60,000 nucleotides of DNA from Antedon mediterranea (lineage: Eukaryota; Echinodermata; Crinoidea; Comatulida; Antedonidae), in assembly GCF_964355755.1 (NCBI RefSeq), contig NC_092670.1:8433201-8493200 (forward strand), written 5' to 3'. Position 1 is the stretch's first letter. Each line of letters starts with the position of its first letter. Under the pieces are notes generated by a model. The model worked only from the letters and a program-made list of their open reading frames with translations. It was not told the origin of the DNA and made no database searches. Positions 1 through 12,770 of this stretch are shown here, one piece after another. A program made the position numbers and the translations under genes.

Positions 1-1879
1 TAAGCTAATTAAAAGAAATGTAACCATTATTGGATCATTATTGACATATTGCTGTAGATGGTGAAGTTCATCAATTTTTCAACTTACAAGTTTAAAGGTC
101 ATTTTCAAGGTCATTAGGTCAAATAGAGCACAGACCTGTTAATTATCGGTATTAATAATTGAAATAAATATAATTTTCATAATAGCCTGGGGCTGATGGT
201 TATAGTGTGGTGTCAAAAAGACCAGAATTGTACTGGGAAGATTTTGAACTTTTTGAGTCACTCCTGGAAGGTGTTCAAGGAATGGAGAGGATGAGTCCTA
301 AAGTATCAAAATAACCGAAATTGGAGGCCTACTGGAATGTCTTAAATTTCATTTAAAAACGGTCACAGAGGGTTTGTGGGTTGGGAGTAATGGGCGGCAT
401 GGGCACATGCCAATATTCGAAATGTTTCTGGGATGGAAAGAGGTAACGCTCTGTATGAGGTGGGTATTTCTTCAAGCACTGATATATAATGCCTACTCGC
501 CATCTGGGTAACGGTAACAAGTTCCAAACTGACAACTGGGTTAGGGGCTTCCAAACGACCCGATTCATTTAGGCCACATACTGATCTCTGCCTGATAGTT
601 GGCTCGTATGTTTAGGTTCTATGATGTCTGTATTGACCATAGGTGAGTTTTTTTAATTTTAAGTGTAAGTTCCCGAAGTAGAAATACAGGTACTTAAATA
701 TTTATTGAGTGAAGTGAAATACTTCATATTTAAGGGAAATATATATTACTAGTGTTAATGGTATATGGTCACTGAGTCTAGATGGAGGTAGCACCAAAGA
801 GTAGTCTGTTATTATACAGTTATCTGCTTAAGAGTACCATATATTTGGCAATATTAAACTTTAGTGTACACTGTACGTGGAAAGTTTTAATCTTAATCAA
901 TTCCATTTACAAGGAGTGGATGCGTTACAAATGATTTCCAGTATGACCTCTTCTCATAACCAGCAAATAATGATGTGCTGCAACCTGTAATGGCAGGCAT
1001 GGAAGCTGGTTAGATTATTCTTAATAGGTTTTCAACCACTTTATTGTTCACTATACCAGACATCGTCCATACTTTTGAAGGCTACTGTTACAAAGTGCAT
1101 ATCATTAATTAACATCAACTTTCATGTATAATTGCAAGCTCTTTGTTATTGACATAAAGAATGTCTAAAAACTTTGTGATATTTGTTCTCCTCCAAACCG
1201 ATGAGTGTGGCCCAAAACACATACGGAAGTACAGATTAGTACATTGGGACTATCCTTTCAATCGTGTCACTGCTAATATCCACCCCTTTCCAATGTAATG
1301 ATCAAATACAACAAAATGACGAAATATCTAGGTAACTTGCATAAATACTTGCATAGTCACCAAATGTTTACAGCCATGTTTACTGCATCCTATAGTGCAT
1401 GACCATCATGTTTTTACTGTAAGTTTTCTTCTGGAACATCTGTGGGTATTTCAACGCCATCCATCAAGATATGTGAAGTCATATTTGGTTAAAGATATTA
1501 AAATTGGGCTATGATCATACTCTAATGGTTGATCAGCAGATTTTCTGTCAGTTTTTATATACTTTATCGAAACAGTTGCCTTATAGAAATCCGCAAAGGT
1601 TTAGAGCAATGCTTTCTCAGTGGCTCATGAAGTTCTAAGTTCTACTGTTTTTTTTTTCTTTCAATAAGTTGTTACTTTAAATAAAAGATCTTCCTTACCA
1701 TCTGTCAGTTCGAAAGAATATTGTGTATTATCTGTGATTCGTGATCAGTCTGACCATGTCATGCAGAACCTATCAATGAATTACAGCGTTTCTTGTTATA
1801 CCAATGATTCTATTTTGAATTGATCAATCATCCACTCAGTGTTTAGAATATTGGTTCTGATAATTTAGATAGATAAATT
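1..1879. other. AT-rich intergenic DNA, no gene seen
   Basis: I see no convincing gene here. Short open frames near 353-568 overlap on one strand in two frames and match no family I recognise. Near 97-125 there are three closely spaced AGGTCA half-sites, a word that also recurs in repeats elsewhere in the window. Confidence 0.6.
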
Positions 1880-2345
1880 TGTTTACCCTTTTAACCTCAT
1901 TTCTACAACGAATCCAATCGGATTTTAAATGTGTTGGTGGTTTCAGAAATGACGACTTTGGTTGGCAAACTATTAAAATATATAATTACTAATTGTGAAA
2001 AAGTGGATCTCCTATCAGTCCTTTGTGAAATTTAGGTTTAAAAAGTCTAAGCTGATGTCCTCGTGTATTTCTGCTTAGATTGCATCTCATTTGAAGGAAG
2101 TCTTCCTTGGCTGCACGCTCAAAATATTTTGAAAATTTTCAATCAAGTCACCATGAATTCGTCTGTCATACAGGGTTGTTAGGCCAAGAAACTTTAAACG
2201 ATCTTCATGAATAAGAATGGATAGCTGGAATTTGATTTGTTGCATGACGTTGTCCTCTTCAAGTGCGTTTATGTCTTTTTGGATAAATGGATTTCATACC
2301 TGGACACAGTACGTAACGTAATGTTTGTAAATAACGTTAAAACCG
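1880..2345 (-). pseudogene. LINE reverse transcriptase C-terminal fragment
   Basis: Read on the minus strand, about 2300 to 2105 gives one open frame with NPFIQKDINALEE followed by EDRLKFLGLTTLYDRRIHGD. This is the classic region after the RT core of CR1/Jockey-like non-LTR elements (WNP-KDI--LE, then RLK-LGL-TL--RR--GDLI). Further along, across frame breaks, come traces of the usual end (FFTISN, then a NSLPTKVV-like stretch). No RT core or endonuclease remains, and stops occur towards 1880. It is a dead, 5'-truncated insertion. Family assignment is firm at the level of non-LTR element and uncertain at clade level. Confidence 0.75.
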
Positions 2346-3363
2346 TCTTTATCCATCCATGTGTATAAAGGACTTCTTAATTACTTAAGGAGTTTTATAT
2401 TTGTTATCACCGTCAGCCATGATAGCATAGATGCGAAGGCCTCAAGAAGAAGTCCCCAATTACCACTCCTTCCAACCTTGATAAAGTCTAATAGTTAGGG
2501 TTTTTGAAAACAAAGACTCGATACCCAGGTTTCTCTTTCGAGATTTCTCGAAACTTCAATAAAAACTTTGTATCATTGAAATAATGAAAAAAATGTTTAA
2601 ATAATTACATTATAGGGGGTCTCTGACCCAAACAAAAACATCTCGACATTAGGTCATATAGGGGGTCTCTGTTTTCGAAATTTTTCTAAAAACAAATTTC
2701 TAAATATTATTACATTATTATAGGTAATATTAATAATTTTTCTAAAAACAAATTTCTAAATATTACTGTATTACATTATTATAGGTAATATTAATATTGT
2801 AGTAAAAGACCAATCTTTTGGCACATATGGCGTTTCATACATATAACACTTGACCTATTTTTCCGACAAAAATCAAAACGATGACTGGTGGACAACATGA
2901 AAAAGACAAATTTACAACAGACTGGGAAAAGCCTATTAAAAAACTGTGTGTACTTTATAGAAATATGTGAAAACAACATTTTGAGAAAATGACACTTTTA
3001 TATTTAATTTCCTATGTTTTTATGTGTAAAATTAAATGTTTATCTCATAATTACTATAATATGAAGCATCAGTTGATCTTCAGATATACCTTTTTGGATA
3101 GCTCTGATGATGTAGATGATTTTCCGTGAATAAAAAAAAATCCTATATTTTGACCTTGTTTGACCTCTTGACCACATAAACTGACCTTAAAACCCAAAAC
3201 TGAAGATGGCATCCACCCCTATCGTTTTTGTCACCCCACAAAAGATACACTCAACATAGTTGCCTGCTATTAACAAAAAATTCCCCCCAAACTTTTTATA
3301 GAGGACTTTTGTGTATTTGGCCTCTCTACTATCATGTTTGCAAGATAAAATAGGCCTATATTT
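2346..3363. other. noncoding DNA with a short duplication
   Basis: No gene seen. Two near-identical units of about 60 bp lie at 2681-2790 (TTTTTCTAAAAACAAATTTC, then TTACATTATTATAGGTAAT), and a GGGGGTCTCTG word is repeated at 2617-2671. The last 25 bases, ending CAAGATAAAATAGGCCTATA, recur near 29600 and mark an older repeat into which the satellite-ended composite inserted. Confidence 0.5.
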
Positions 3364-3966
3364 ACGGGGCGCCGTATGGGACAATGCTAATTTTGTCGAA
3401 ATATTACAATTTTGTCTACACATAATTAATTTTGTCAATACAAAATTCATTTTGTCAACACAAAATTTATTTTGTATTGACAAAATTCATTTTATGTTGA
3501 CAAAATTTATTCTGTGTGGACAAAATTAATTTTGTCTTGACAAAATTCATTTTGTCTTGACAAAATTCATTTTGTCATTTTGTCTCGACAAAATTAATTC
3601 TGTGTAAACAAAATTCATTCTGTGTAGACAAAATTAATTCTGTGTTGACAAAATTAATTCTGTGTAGACAAAATTCATTCTGTAACGACAAAATTCATTT
3701 TGTGGCGACAAAATTCATTCTGTAACGACAAAATTCATTTTGTGTAGACAAAATTAATTCTGTGTGGACAAAATTAATTCTGTGTAGACAAAATTAATTC
3801 TGTGTGGACAAAATTCATTTTGTGGCGACAAAATGTATTCTGTGTAGACAAAATTTATTCTGTGTAGACAAAATTCATTCTGTGTAGACAAAATTCATTC
3901 TGTGTAGACAAAATTCATTTTGTTGCGACAAAATTTATTTTGTCGCGACAAAAATAAATTTTGTTA
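3364..3966. repeat. 20-bp satellite array, left arm
   Basis: About 25 units of a 20-bp monomer of the form ACAAAATTCATTCTGTGTAG. The spacer varies (TGTAG, TGTGG, AACG, GGCG) while the ACAAAATT-ATT core is kept. The core is close to a palindrome. The array ends at AGCCGAGCCTACTCAAGCGT, which also ends the right array in inverted orientation. Open frames here are by-products of the repeat. Confidence 0.9.
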
Positions 3967-5679
3967 GCCGAGCCTACTCAAGCGTGGGACAAAACGTTTT
4001 AACATTTAAATTAGAAGGCGGGGTTGTTATTGGAAACTCGAAGATTGACAGTTATAGGCCTACGATCAAACAGCTCACGAATATCATTTTACGACCTCCT
4101 CTACACCGGTGAACTTGAATACTTTGCGTCGAGTATAAGTACAGTTTATACTGACGTATAACAATATTATTGTATACTTAAAATTAATTCCGATTCAGCA
4201 AAACGGAACACGTAGCCCTCCCGGGTAGCCCTATATGCCTACCAATTTTGGTAATAAATATTAAAGATGGTTGAAGATTTATATCGATACCGATAATATT
4301 GATAAAGAAAATGACAACACTATTTACGATAACATCTGATAAGTTGAGTAGTAATGAAATGATTTTAGTTAATACATTTATTTTAATATAATAGTTAGTA
4401 TAGGCCTATTTATTCTTATGGGAATTGCGTCGTCTATATAGGCCTACCAAGTTAATTTGATAGGAATACTAAATTGCTAATAGGCCTAACTCAAGGGAAC
4501 AAAACTATGATATATCTCTTAAGACATATTGTCTCTAATTGGAATAATAGAGATATCTTTATTGAAACGATATCTTGGTTATAACAGGGATATATCTCTA
4601 TTGGAACCTAAGATCTATATTGTAAACTATAACTACATCTATTAAAAACTAAGATATTTTAGTTGCCTAAATAAATGACAGTTTGGTACGCCATAGATTA
4701 TGATATTGCAAATTGTCGTTAAAAAGTTAAATTTAATTTCAAATTTACGTTTAACTATTAATTTTACTCTCGGTTGCATATTATTATATATTTACACCCT
4801 CGAAAGATATAATTCAACTTTGACCAAATAGTTATGTGGGTGTTCACACAACTGACATATGGCGCCACTCAAGTATCCATTCCCATGGCAGTGTATATAA
4901 TCTTTCCACCTTCTCCATGATTGATTTTATTTATTATTGCTAATTGCAAATAATTGTTTATAGGTTTACATTGTTCTTTGTACTTTTAATGTACGTATTC
5001 AGTCTTTGCCTGGCTTGATAAGATTGATGTTAAATAAAAATGCATTTTCCACTAATAAAATATGGAGTTGTATCAAGAAAGTATTGTAATTTCGGGCAGA
5101 ATGGTTTTCGGTCTGGAAAGGTCATTATTACACTGTCTGGGGTGTTGATATACATCGAATGTTCGAATCGAATCGAATAGCCCCATTATTGAAGCTTTAC
5201 CTGAAGAGGTCCTAGACAACTTGCGTAATCTTGGAGAAGCCCAGACCCTCAGTCAAACCAGAATGGTTTTCGGTCTGGAAAGGTCATTATTACACTGTCT
5301 GGGGTGGGTGTCACGAAACCTCAGACCACGAAAGCTAAGACCCCCTAAGACCTAAGATCACGAAAGCTAAGACCCAAGACCTAAGATTACAAATTCTAAG
5401 ATATACTACAGCTTAAAAACAATTTTTGTTTATCCATACATAATTTTAAACACAGAGGTTTTATTTATTACCATAAATATAATTTAATACTACCGCAAAA
5501 CACAGGTAAACTCACATTATTTTCGCCCGTTGAGTAAATGTATATTTTTTCTTTACAACAAACAAACTTGACGGGTTGTTTGTTGGTATATATTTAGGAT
5601 GTTTTTCTTACGCACCTGCCTTTCTTGTATTTTGACTCCAAATTTGTTTACTAACTTTATCCTGAATACCACACTTTAA
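3967..5679. other. noncoding spacer with local duplications
   Basis: No gene seen. The first 50 bases, including AATTAGAAGGCGG, match the mirror position at 13567-13620 in inverted orientation. A phrase of about 50 bp (AATGGTTTTCGGTCTGGAAA) occurs twice, at about 5100 and 5262. Between 5310 and 5400 there is a degenerate microrepeat of AAGCTAAGACC and CCTAAGA, possibly the end of an unrecognised element. Around 4510-4640 the word AGATATATCTCTATT recurs. Confidence 0.5.
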
Positions 5680-6418
5680 AATTAGGACTTATAAGTACTT
5701 TCAGAAGGAGAAACACATAATAACAAATAAATAAATCCTTTAAATTGATGATTTTACAGACGTGTTTCTTTGTATACTGTAATTAGTCAGGTGGCTTAGC
5801 AATTTTAACGTTACCGGCCGGACAAAAGTACCAAAATTGGCATGGAGTTTCCTTTCGACCTATCTATTGATTTTATCCGTGGAACCCACTTGATCGGTTC
5901 CGATTTTCCAAGATGGCTGCCAAAATCCAAGATGGCCACCAGAAAAAAGGAAATGCCATATATCTGGCTGTAAAACTCGTAAATCAACAAATGGGGTGTC
6001 AATTTAAGGGTTTCTGGGGTCAATGAAACAGATGCTGGTTATGCCATATTGCTCAGACCACCTATTTCCAAGATGGCGGCCAAATTTCAAAATGGCCCTC
6101 AAAAAAGGGAAATGTTGTGTATGGCACTGTAAAAATCGGAAATGAACAAATGAGATATTAATTCAGGGGTTTCTGGGGTCACCGAAACAGATGCTGGTCA
6201 AGCCATTTTGCTCAGGTCACCCATTTCCAAAATGGCGGCTAAATTTCAAAATGGCTGCCAAAAAAACCCCACAATTTTGTGTAGGCATATGTGGGTTAAA
6301 AATCAGAAATTAACAAAAATAATGTATGAAAAAGGTTTACTTGGCTCGACTTGTTAATGGTTATTGAACTTCTATAATAGCTACATAACAGTTTACAGTT
6401 AAGTACAGTTGATTTACC

Positions 6419-8500
6419 CTATTTGGATGAACATGTGCACCGGCAAAGAGATGTGCAAGGCAGATTTGCCTTGCTGCATTTGCAGACTGTACAGGCCCTT
6501 TTGCAGCCACATTTCACAAATTCTCTGCAAGCTTTAGATGCCTCTGGACCAGACAGGTTCACATGAGTTCCCAACTTTCACCCATGCATAGTCGGTTAGA
6601 CACGGAATTGTTTGTTGAGATAACATGCATGTTGTCCAGATGCCAGCTTGGTATACGGCCCTCCTAGTGCATTCTGAGTAGGTGGTATCTTGTCAACAGC
6701 TTGCCGTTTCTGGCTGAACAATTCCATCCATTCATGGCGTTACTTGTTTTGTCATAAACTACGACAACTAGTCTCTCGATTCTTTGAAATGATTCAGAAT
6801 GTAAGTGAAGATGCTCAAACGGATGTGCGGCAAGATGACGAAAGGCATCCGTAACTTCGTCATAAGCACTCCATGCCTGCCAAAACGATTTCTTCCCTTT
6901 ACCTCTAAACGCTGAGGTAGTATTACATCCTGACAGTGAGTGGAAAATTGGCAGGGAACGTGATTTACGTTCACCGAGATGTGCACAAATGGCGTTGATA
7001 CTGTAATGAGTGTAGTTCTTTCCAATTCCAAATGCTATCCAGAGATCAAGATCAGCATTTATCTGAGAGAGGTCATGAAACACACCGATAAGAACAACGA
7101 CAACATCTGTATCCACAGTTCGCACCTGGATGGATTTTGCTCCATTTTCCAACCCGTGCTTCACGTGAACCACAATCATAGTGTCTGCTTCCTCTTGATG
7201 ACAGCTGGACATTTTGAACTGCGTTCCAACATGTAACATGCTCTACAGCTGTGATATATACCAAACACTCAGGAGGGATCTGCAATCTGCAACTTTTGAT
7301 GAAAGGAATTCAAAAAGTTCTTCCTTGTTGATTGGATCACGGAGGAAGTCATTCCAGTTGCCCGGCAGTTTGGTATCACCTGATACTTTTCTACGTACAC
7401 CTTTGCCTCGTTTCTCCCTGGTTCCCTCCTTAAGGCTATCTGGTCGGTATTCGTCCCACACAACATCCACTCGCTTTGTGTCACGTAGCTGACGTTTCAG
7501 ATGGGGTATAAACACGTTGTCAGCATATTCTTGGAATGTTGAGACATCGCACCATCCAGAACTTTGCAGTCATATAATACAGGTGCCTCTGTGTGGTTTG
7601 ATTCGATATATTGTAACAGATGACATTTGGTACCAGACAGATTAAGCTTTCCAAACTCAGACAGGGATGGAGGATACGACTGTACTTCGTGTGCAAAGAA
7701 TTCACTGATGCCACCATCTCTATTTTGTAAGGAAATGTATAACTGGCCGAAGAGTGCCACATTGTTCTCAAGCACCTTTACTTTCTTGCAATCCTTTGAT
7801 TTGACTTTGAGCTTTGTTGAGAGCAAGGTTAGTGAACACACGTGGAGAAGTTCTCTTGAGTTCTTTGAGATCGTACATGTATGGAGCGACTACGATCCAC
7901 GAGCACGGTCTTCACATACTCTTGACACTTCTTTGTGCCTGTATCTTCTAGTGTACGGATTGTATCCACTACTGTCTCATTCGCGCAGTTACGACTATCA
8001 AGACTTACCAACTCAGGGAAGTCATCCAGGAAGGGATTTCCCATCTTGCGTATTGTGTTAGATAGACTATCAACCTGTCGCTGGAAGGTTTTCTGTGCTA
8101 CAAGTCCCTGTTCATGGTGTTCAAAGTTAGCTGGGTTTTCCGGATCATCGTCATGAATATATTTTTTCTCATACTGTCTCAGAAGTCTGGCAAGCTCGGG
8201 TCCAGCAGTCATCCAGCGTCTGAAGGCAACTGGATTCTCTGTAAGTCCTACTACAACACCGGATGCATTCACCACTTTATTCTCTTGCTCATGCGCTTGG
8301 TCTATTGGAATCGCAGAGTATCTGTGTAACAACTTTGCGATTGTCCAGTGATTCCAAGTTTCAAACTCATATTTGATCTCTTGTGGCAATGCCTTCATGT
8401 CTCTAATGTGTACAGGCAGCCACCGAGAATAGTTCACATGATCTAACGCAAAGAACAATGGCACGAGTGCCTCTAATACAGAAACATATTCAAGAAACAT
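6419..8500 (-). pseudogene. decayed transposase-like gene with C-terminal CXC domain
   Basis: Four frames are joined by at least three frameshifts. Order from the N-terminus: ALVPLFFALDHVNYSRWLPV, IDQAHEQEN and VGLTENPVAFRRWMTAGPE (8430-8200); GNPFLDDFPELVSLDSRNCA (about 8045-7985); FGQLYISLQNRDGGISEFF (about 7755-7700); VDVVWDEYRPDSLK (about 7470-7430); an acidic core EEADTMIVVH, RTVDTDVVVVL, LWIAFGIGK, SLPIFHSLSGCNTTSAF, GKGKKSFWQAW (about 7200-6870); and a CXC-type cysteine cluster CGCKRACTVCKC then CTSLCRCTC, ending at the stop at 6419-6421. The family is widespread in invertebrate genomes as unnamed proteins; I infer it is the transposase of the surrounding element. In the third acidic motif GCNTTSAF has Asn where the related copy at 59200 has Asp, consistent with inactivation. 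The start is lost: upstream sequence is a LINE 3'-end-like stretch. Confidence 0.7.
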
Positions 8501-8640
8501 GTATTGACCAAAAATATTATATAACATTTACAATGGTTTGCATATAATATATATAGTCGAGAGACTACTGTACAAAAGGCCCGATAGGCCTGTCGCTGTA
8601 GTCCCTCTTTACATTATACAAATAATAATAAACATACAAT
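8495..8640 (-). pseudogene. possible LINE 3'-end fragment
   Basis: On the minus strand this reads AGAGGGACTACAGCGACAGG, then TCTCTCGACTATATATATT and an AT-rich end. The style is that of a LINE 3' untranslated region. It sits exactly where the N-terminal coding part of the transposase relic is missing, and the first residues of the open frame there derive from it. I am not sure of the family. Confidence 0.3.
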
Positions 8641-8704
8641 AGGAAGTCTGACAAATATGAGAATCATAATCTCTTAGTGTGCGATCATGTTCCAGAACTT
8701 GAAC

Positions 8705-9380
8705 GTGGGCCATTTTAAAATTTGACCGCCATCTTGGAAATGAGTGACCTGAGCAAAATGGACTGACCAGTAGCTGTTTCAGTAACCTCAGATACCTCTG
8801 AATTGACACCTTATTTGTTCATTTATGATTTTTACAGCCTTATATACAATATTTGCTTTTTTTGGCACCCATTTTGAAATTTGGCCGCCATCTTGGAACT
8901 GGGTGACCTGAGCAAAATGGGTTGACCAGCATCTATTACAGTGACCTCAGAAACCCTTGAATTGACACCTCATTTGTTCATTTCTGATTTTTACAGTCTG
9001 ATATATGACATTTTATTTTTTTGGCGGCCATTTTGAAATTTGGCCGCCATCTTGGAATTGGGTGACCTGAGCAAAATGGGTTGACCAGCATCTATTACAG
9101 TGACCTCAGAAACCCCTGAATTGACACCTCATTTGTTCATTTGTGATTTTTACAGTCTGATATATGACATTTGATTTTTTTGGCGGCCATTTTGAAATTT
9201 GGCCGCCATCTTGGAAATTGGTGGTCTGAGCAACATGACATGACCAGCTTCTGTTTCAGTGACCACCAGAAACCCTGACATTGACACCCCATTTGTTGAT
9301 TTATGAGTCTTACAGCAAGATATATGTCATTTCCTTTTTTCTGGCGGCCATCTTGGATTTTGGCCGCCATCTTGGAAAAT
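8705..9380. repeat. 159-bp subterminal tandem repeats with AAGATGGCGGC words
   Basis: Five units start their GGCCGCCATCTTGG word at 8724, 8883, 9042, 9201 and 9362. The rest of each unit (TGACCTGAGCAAAATGG, CAGTGACCTCAGAAACC, TGACACCTCATTTGTTCATT) is well conserved. Three matching units in inverted orientation lie at 5900-6330. They form the bulk of the terminal inverted arms and are candidate transposase-binding sites by analogy with other long-TIR elements. Confidence 0.85.
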
Positions 9381-9530
9381 CGGACCCGATCAAGTGGGTT
9401 CCACGGATAAAATCAATAGATAGTCCGAAAGGAAACTCCCAGCTAAATTTGGTACTTTTGTCCGGCCGGTAACGTTAATCCTGAAAATTGTTGCTAAGCC
9501 ACCTGACTAAATGTAACTCCTCGAGCTCCC

Positions 9531-9822
9531 CCAAGCTCAATGTTTTTGTTTCTATGGAGCGCCAAAAGAGCAACAATAATAATACAAGTATAAAAACAGA
9601 AAGAAAACGAAACAAAAAAACTTATCATGATTTTTAAGTTAAAATTTATTTGCCAGTATTTATTTCTTCGTACTTGCATGATTATACTATTATCATTACA
9701 ATTTTAATTTTACATTGTTCCATCCACACACTGTAGATGGACTCGCTCCACAGAGTTTTCAGCCCTCTATATAATTTTTGCTCTTTTGACGTTCCATAGA
9801 AACAAAAACATTGAACATGGGG
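9531..9822. mobile_element. short inverted-repeat element (MITE)
   Basis: CTCAATGTTTTTGTTTCTAT followed by GGAGCGCCAAAAGAGCAA at the left is mirrored by TTGCTCTTTTGACGTTCC and ATAGAAACAAAAACATTGA at the right. The arms are about 40 bp with two to three mismatches. The unit has no coding capacity. It interrupts the right outer arm of the 5.7-9.9 kb transposon, so it is younger than that element. Confidence 0.7.
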
Positions 9823-11027
9823 TAGGCCTACCAGTGTAGTGTAGGCTAGTCATTTTGTGTGCGAGAAAAACGTCTGTAAAATCATCAATTTAAAAATGTA
9901 TTTGTTACTTGTTATGTGATTCTTTTTCATGAAAGTGCCAATTCTAAGGTCTGGTCGGTTGGCAAACGTTGTTTACACTAATTATTTAATCTCTCTGCAT
10001 TCTTATACAGCGCCCTCTATAATGTTCCCTATTATGTCATAATTAATCATGAATTATTCATGATTTCTGCCCACGTTCGTCCTGGAAAAAAAAATTACGC
10101 GGCCAGGTAGCCTACGTTGGCTAGGTTCAGGACTGATTGCCCATAAAACAAAACTAACGTGAGCAATCTTTTGTAGTCAGTTCTTTAAATGTTTTTTTTT
10201 TCAAATAACGGACAGCTTTCAGCATCATTATTTCTGCAATGATTATTATTGTCTTAAAGATATATTGTCCCCTGAAAAAAATGTTTTTTTTTAATCTTTT
10301 TGTTGAATATGTTATTTTAATGTCACATAATAGTTATTTACTTTCACAAAAAATTGGGTCTGAAAAAAAATTATTTACCTGAAAAAATTTAAAGCAACAA
10401 ATTGTCAAATTGTCTGGGATCAGGTGCCGTTTTCGGCCACCTCGACTTGTATGGACTATACCATTATAAAAAGATGGGAAAATAGGGGTGTCCCATTTAT
10501 TAATTGAGTGTGTTCATGTGTTAAAATACTGCTCCTTTTGTTCTTTTGTTTTTCTTGTTGTTTCAGCAACAAAGGGAAAACAACTACGCCCTGCATGCTG
10601 TAGAATTAATTTCAGTTTTCAAGTTAATGCAGTATATTATGGCTCTTTATTTCTATATAATTTTTACAGGTTTATAGATACAGAAAGTATATAAAGAAAG
10701 TTTTTATTCCAGTTAGGCCTACAAATAAAAAATATAATTTACCTAACGATAACACAGTAGTACATTTAATAAAGATGACAGTAGTACATTTATCACATAC
10801 TGATTATTAGCATGGAGTAAAATTCTTTACTCCATGTTATTAGGTAATCAGTAAAACAATAAACATTATAATTTTGTCAGTGAATCTGTACCATTTTGTT
10901 CCCAGAAAACACAGCGTTTGACATTGCATGTTTTTAGGTTTGGTCTTTCTAAAATGTTTTAAACACGTTTTTAAACGTTTCTGTGTAGAAATACATGTTT
11001 TAATTGAACAACGTTTGCATCAAAACG

Positions 11028-11440
11028 TTATAATAGCGAATGTAAAACGGAGCTGATAATGTCGCCATGAAGAGGATGATTGGTGTCTTCCAATATAGCA
11101 TGGAATACATCGGCAAGCTGTTCGCTGTAGAACGAGTCAAGCATTTGCATACTAGACAAACCAATTACTTTCCACGCTCTACCCAGCACCTTCTCAATTC
11201 GGTCTTTATCCCCCTTACATTCCCTTACTGATATTCCTAGCCCAATATACAATATGCCAAAATAGAACATCACTGATTAGTAAAACATAAACATTCTATA
11301 GTACAAATATCCTGCTTTACCCCAAAGAACCGAGTTTCCTCAAGCAGTACAGCCTTGTATTTAACCTCTTAACTACGATCAACATGTCCACCCATTTAGC
11401 TTTAGTCAAACACTACTGCCAGATACTTATCAATAATTGT
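11028..11440 (-). pseudogene. LINE RT C-terminal fragment
   Basis: Minus-strand translation, with stops and shifts, gives KYLAVVFD, then CSILAYCILG, RECKGDKDRIEKVLGRAWKV and SEQLADVFHAILEDTNHPLH. This matches the post-RT region of non-LTR elements (KYLGV--D, L-Y----W, a KLEKI--RA-K-IG type helix, then HPLH). About 80 codons remain open. It lies inside the 8-bp-duplication element and is a dead fragment. Confidence 0.65.
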
Positions 11441-11865
11441 TAACAATCTCTACTTCCTTTACTTTAATTAATGTATACTGTCAGACCAATTATGTTTTCG
11501 AAAATCAATCCTTATTTCTTTCGTTTTATTTATGTTTAGTTCAAGAAAATAAAAAATATGATTTATCTACCGATAGGATTGGGCCGATTAGAATGCATTT
11601 GCCAACATTCGTACATATTTCACAACATTATAGAGTTTAGGTAATTTAACCGATTGTAATGTAGTATTTAGGATGTTTTAATTCCGATTGTATTGTAGTA
11701 TTTAAGATTTTCTAATTTCGAATCCGATTGTACAAAAATTTAAAGTGTTTAAATCTAGATAGGAATAACATAGGCCTAGTATTTAATATGCTTTAATTTT
11801 GATTATACTGTAGTGTTTAGTTTAGTTTTTATATATAATAAGTAAGTATACCTACTTATATAGTT

Positions 11866-12770
11866 TTTATTTATTTATTTATTCATAGGAATCACCTTTA
11901 TATCGGTGTCACACATTTATCAGTTAATGGTGCATCCAATTTACAGACAAAATTACAAATAACATAAGCCACAAAGTTCTAAATACTAATACATAACATC
12001 AAAACAAAATGTAAACTAGTTAATTAATTTATAGATCTGTATGAAAATACATAATACGTAAATTGTACAATATATATAACTACAAAAATTAAAACAGAAC
12101 AACAAAAATACAGGATAGGCCTAAGAAATAAAACTTACAGATACATCCTCATAGAGATGTATGTAGCTTGTTTACTATATTAATCAATTAGTTGAGAGAG
12201 GTAATGTGGATAACATTGTAGATCTAGTAACCCATGCTTTCATTAAATATGTTTTACAATAAAAATCAAAGATTTTTCCTAATGTTTCATTTTCAGTGAA
12301 TAAATTGTCTAGCATAAAGTGGTGTTTTAACTGAGGTCCACAATTAAAATTATCCCGGTACATACTTAATTATTGTCTAACAGAGTTTAATGAAGGACAT
12401 TTAAATAACAAAATGGTTTACTGTTTCTTTTTCGTTTGTACTACACATCTTACATAATCCTGTGTCATGATTTGATCAGGATTTTCTACGACCCTCAAGA
12501 TCTAGAGAGTTTGATCTTGCTTTAAATTTTAAATTGATACTCTTAAAATTAGTTTTATCTAACAAATATTGTTCAAGGTTTGGTTCCTTTATACATAGTA
12601 TATTCCGTTAACGTTGTGTTTTGCATGGAATTTCGTTTTGCATTGTGCCTTTGAAAACCACTCGTTATGATCAACTTGTTTATTATTTTTCCTAAATGGC
12701 TTTATCCAGTTAGTAGATGGTTCTTCATTAAATTTGTCTATAAAATTAGTTTTATATAAAATATCTTAAT
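11866..12770 (-). pseudogene. LINE 3' end with AATA-repeat tail
   Basis: On the minus strand the broken frame shows EPSTNWIKPFRKNNKQVDHN, SLDLEGRR and CKMCSTNEKETVNHFV, followed by CPSLNSVRQ. This is the typical C-terminal region of non-LTR polyproteins, with a CxxC---E--HF motif. It is followed by an AT-rich 3' region and a tail of AATAAATAAATAAATAAA at 11866-11884. The tail fixes orientation and the 3' terminus. Many stops: a pseudogene. Confidence 0.65.

Larger units (their letters stand above)
5787..9507 (-). mobile_element. long-TIR DNA transposon with a transposase relic
   Basis: GTCAGGTGGCTTAGCAA at 5787 is mirrored by TTGCTAAGCCACCTGAC at 9507. Next to both come TTAACGTTACCGGCCGGAC and a matching arm of several hundred bp. 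The homology continues outward to about 5680 on the left and resumes at 9850-9945 on the right, after a 0.3-kb MITE interrupts it. The arms contain subterminal repeats of 159-160 bp: three units on the left (about 5909, 6069, 6229) and five on the right (8724, 8883, 9042, 9201, 9362). The single gene inside is on the minus strand. I could not identify a target duplication. The superfamily is not certain: the gene does not look like P, hAT, Tc1/mariner or piggyBac. Confidence 0.75.

Noticed and set aside
3187-3529. Short open frames over the satellite edge, and 13998-14345
   Set aside because: Composed of translated satellite units (FILCGQN-like repeats).
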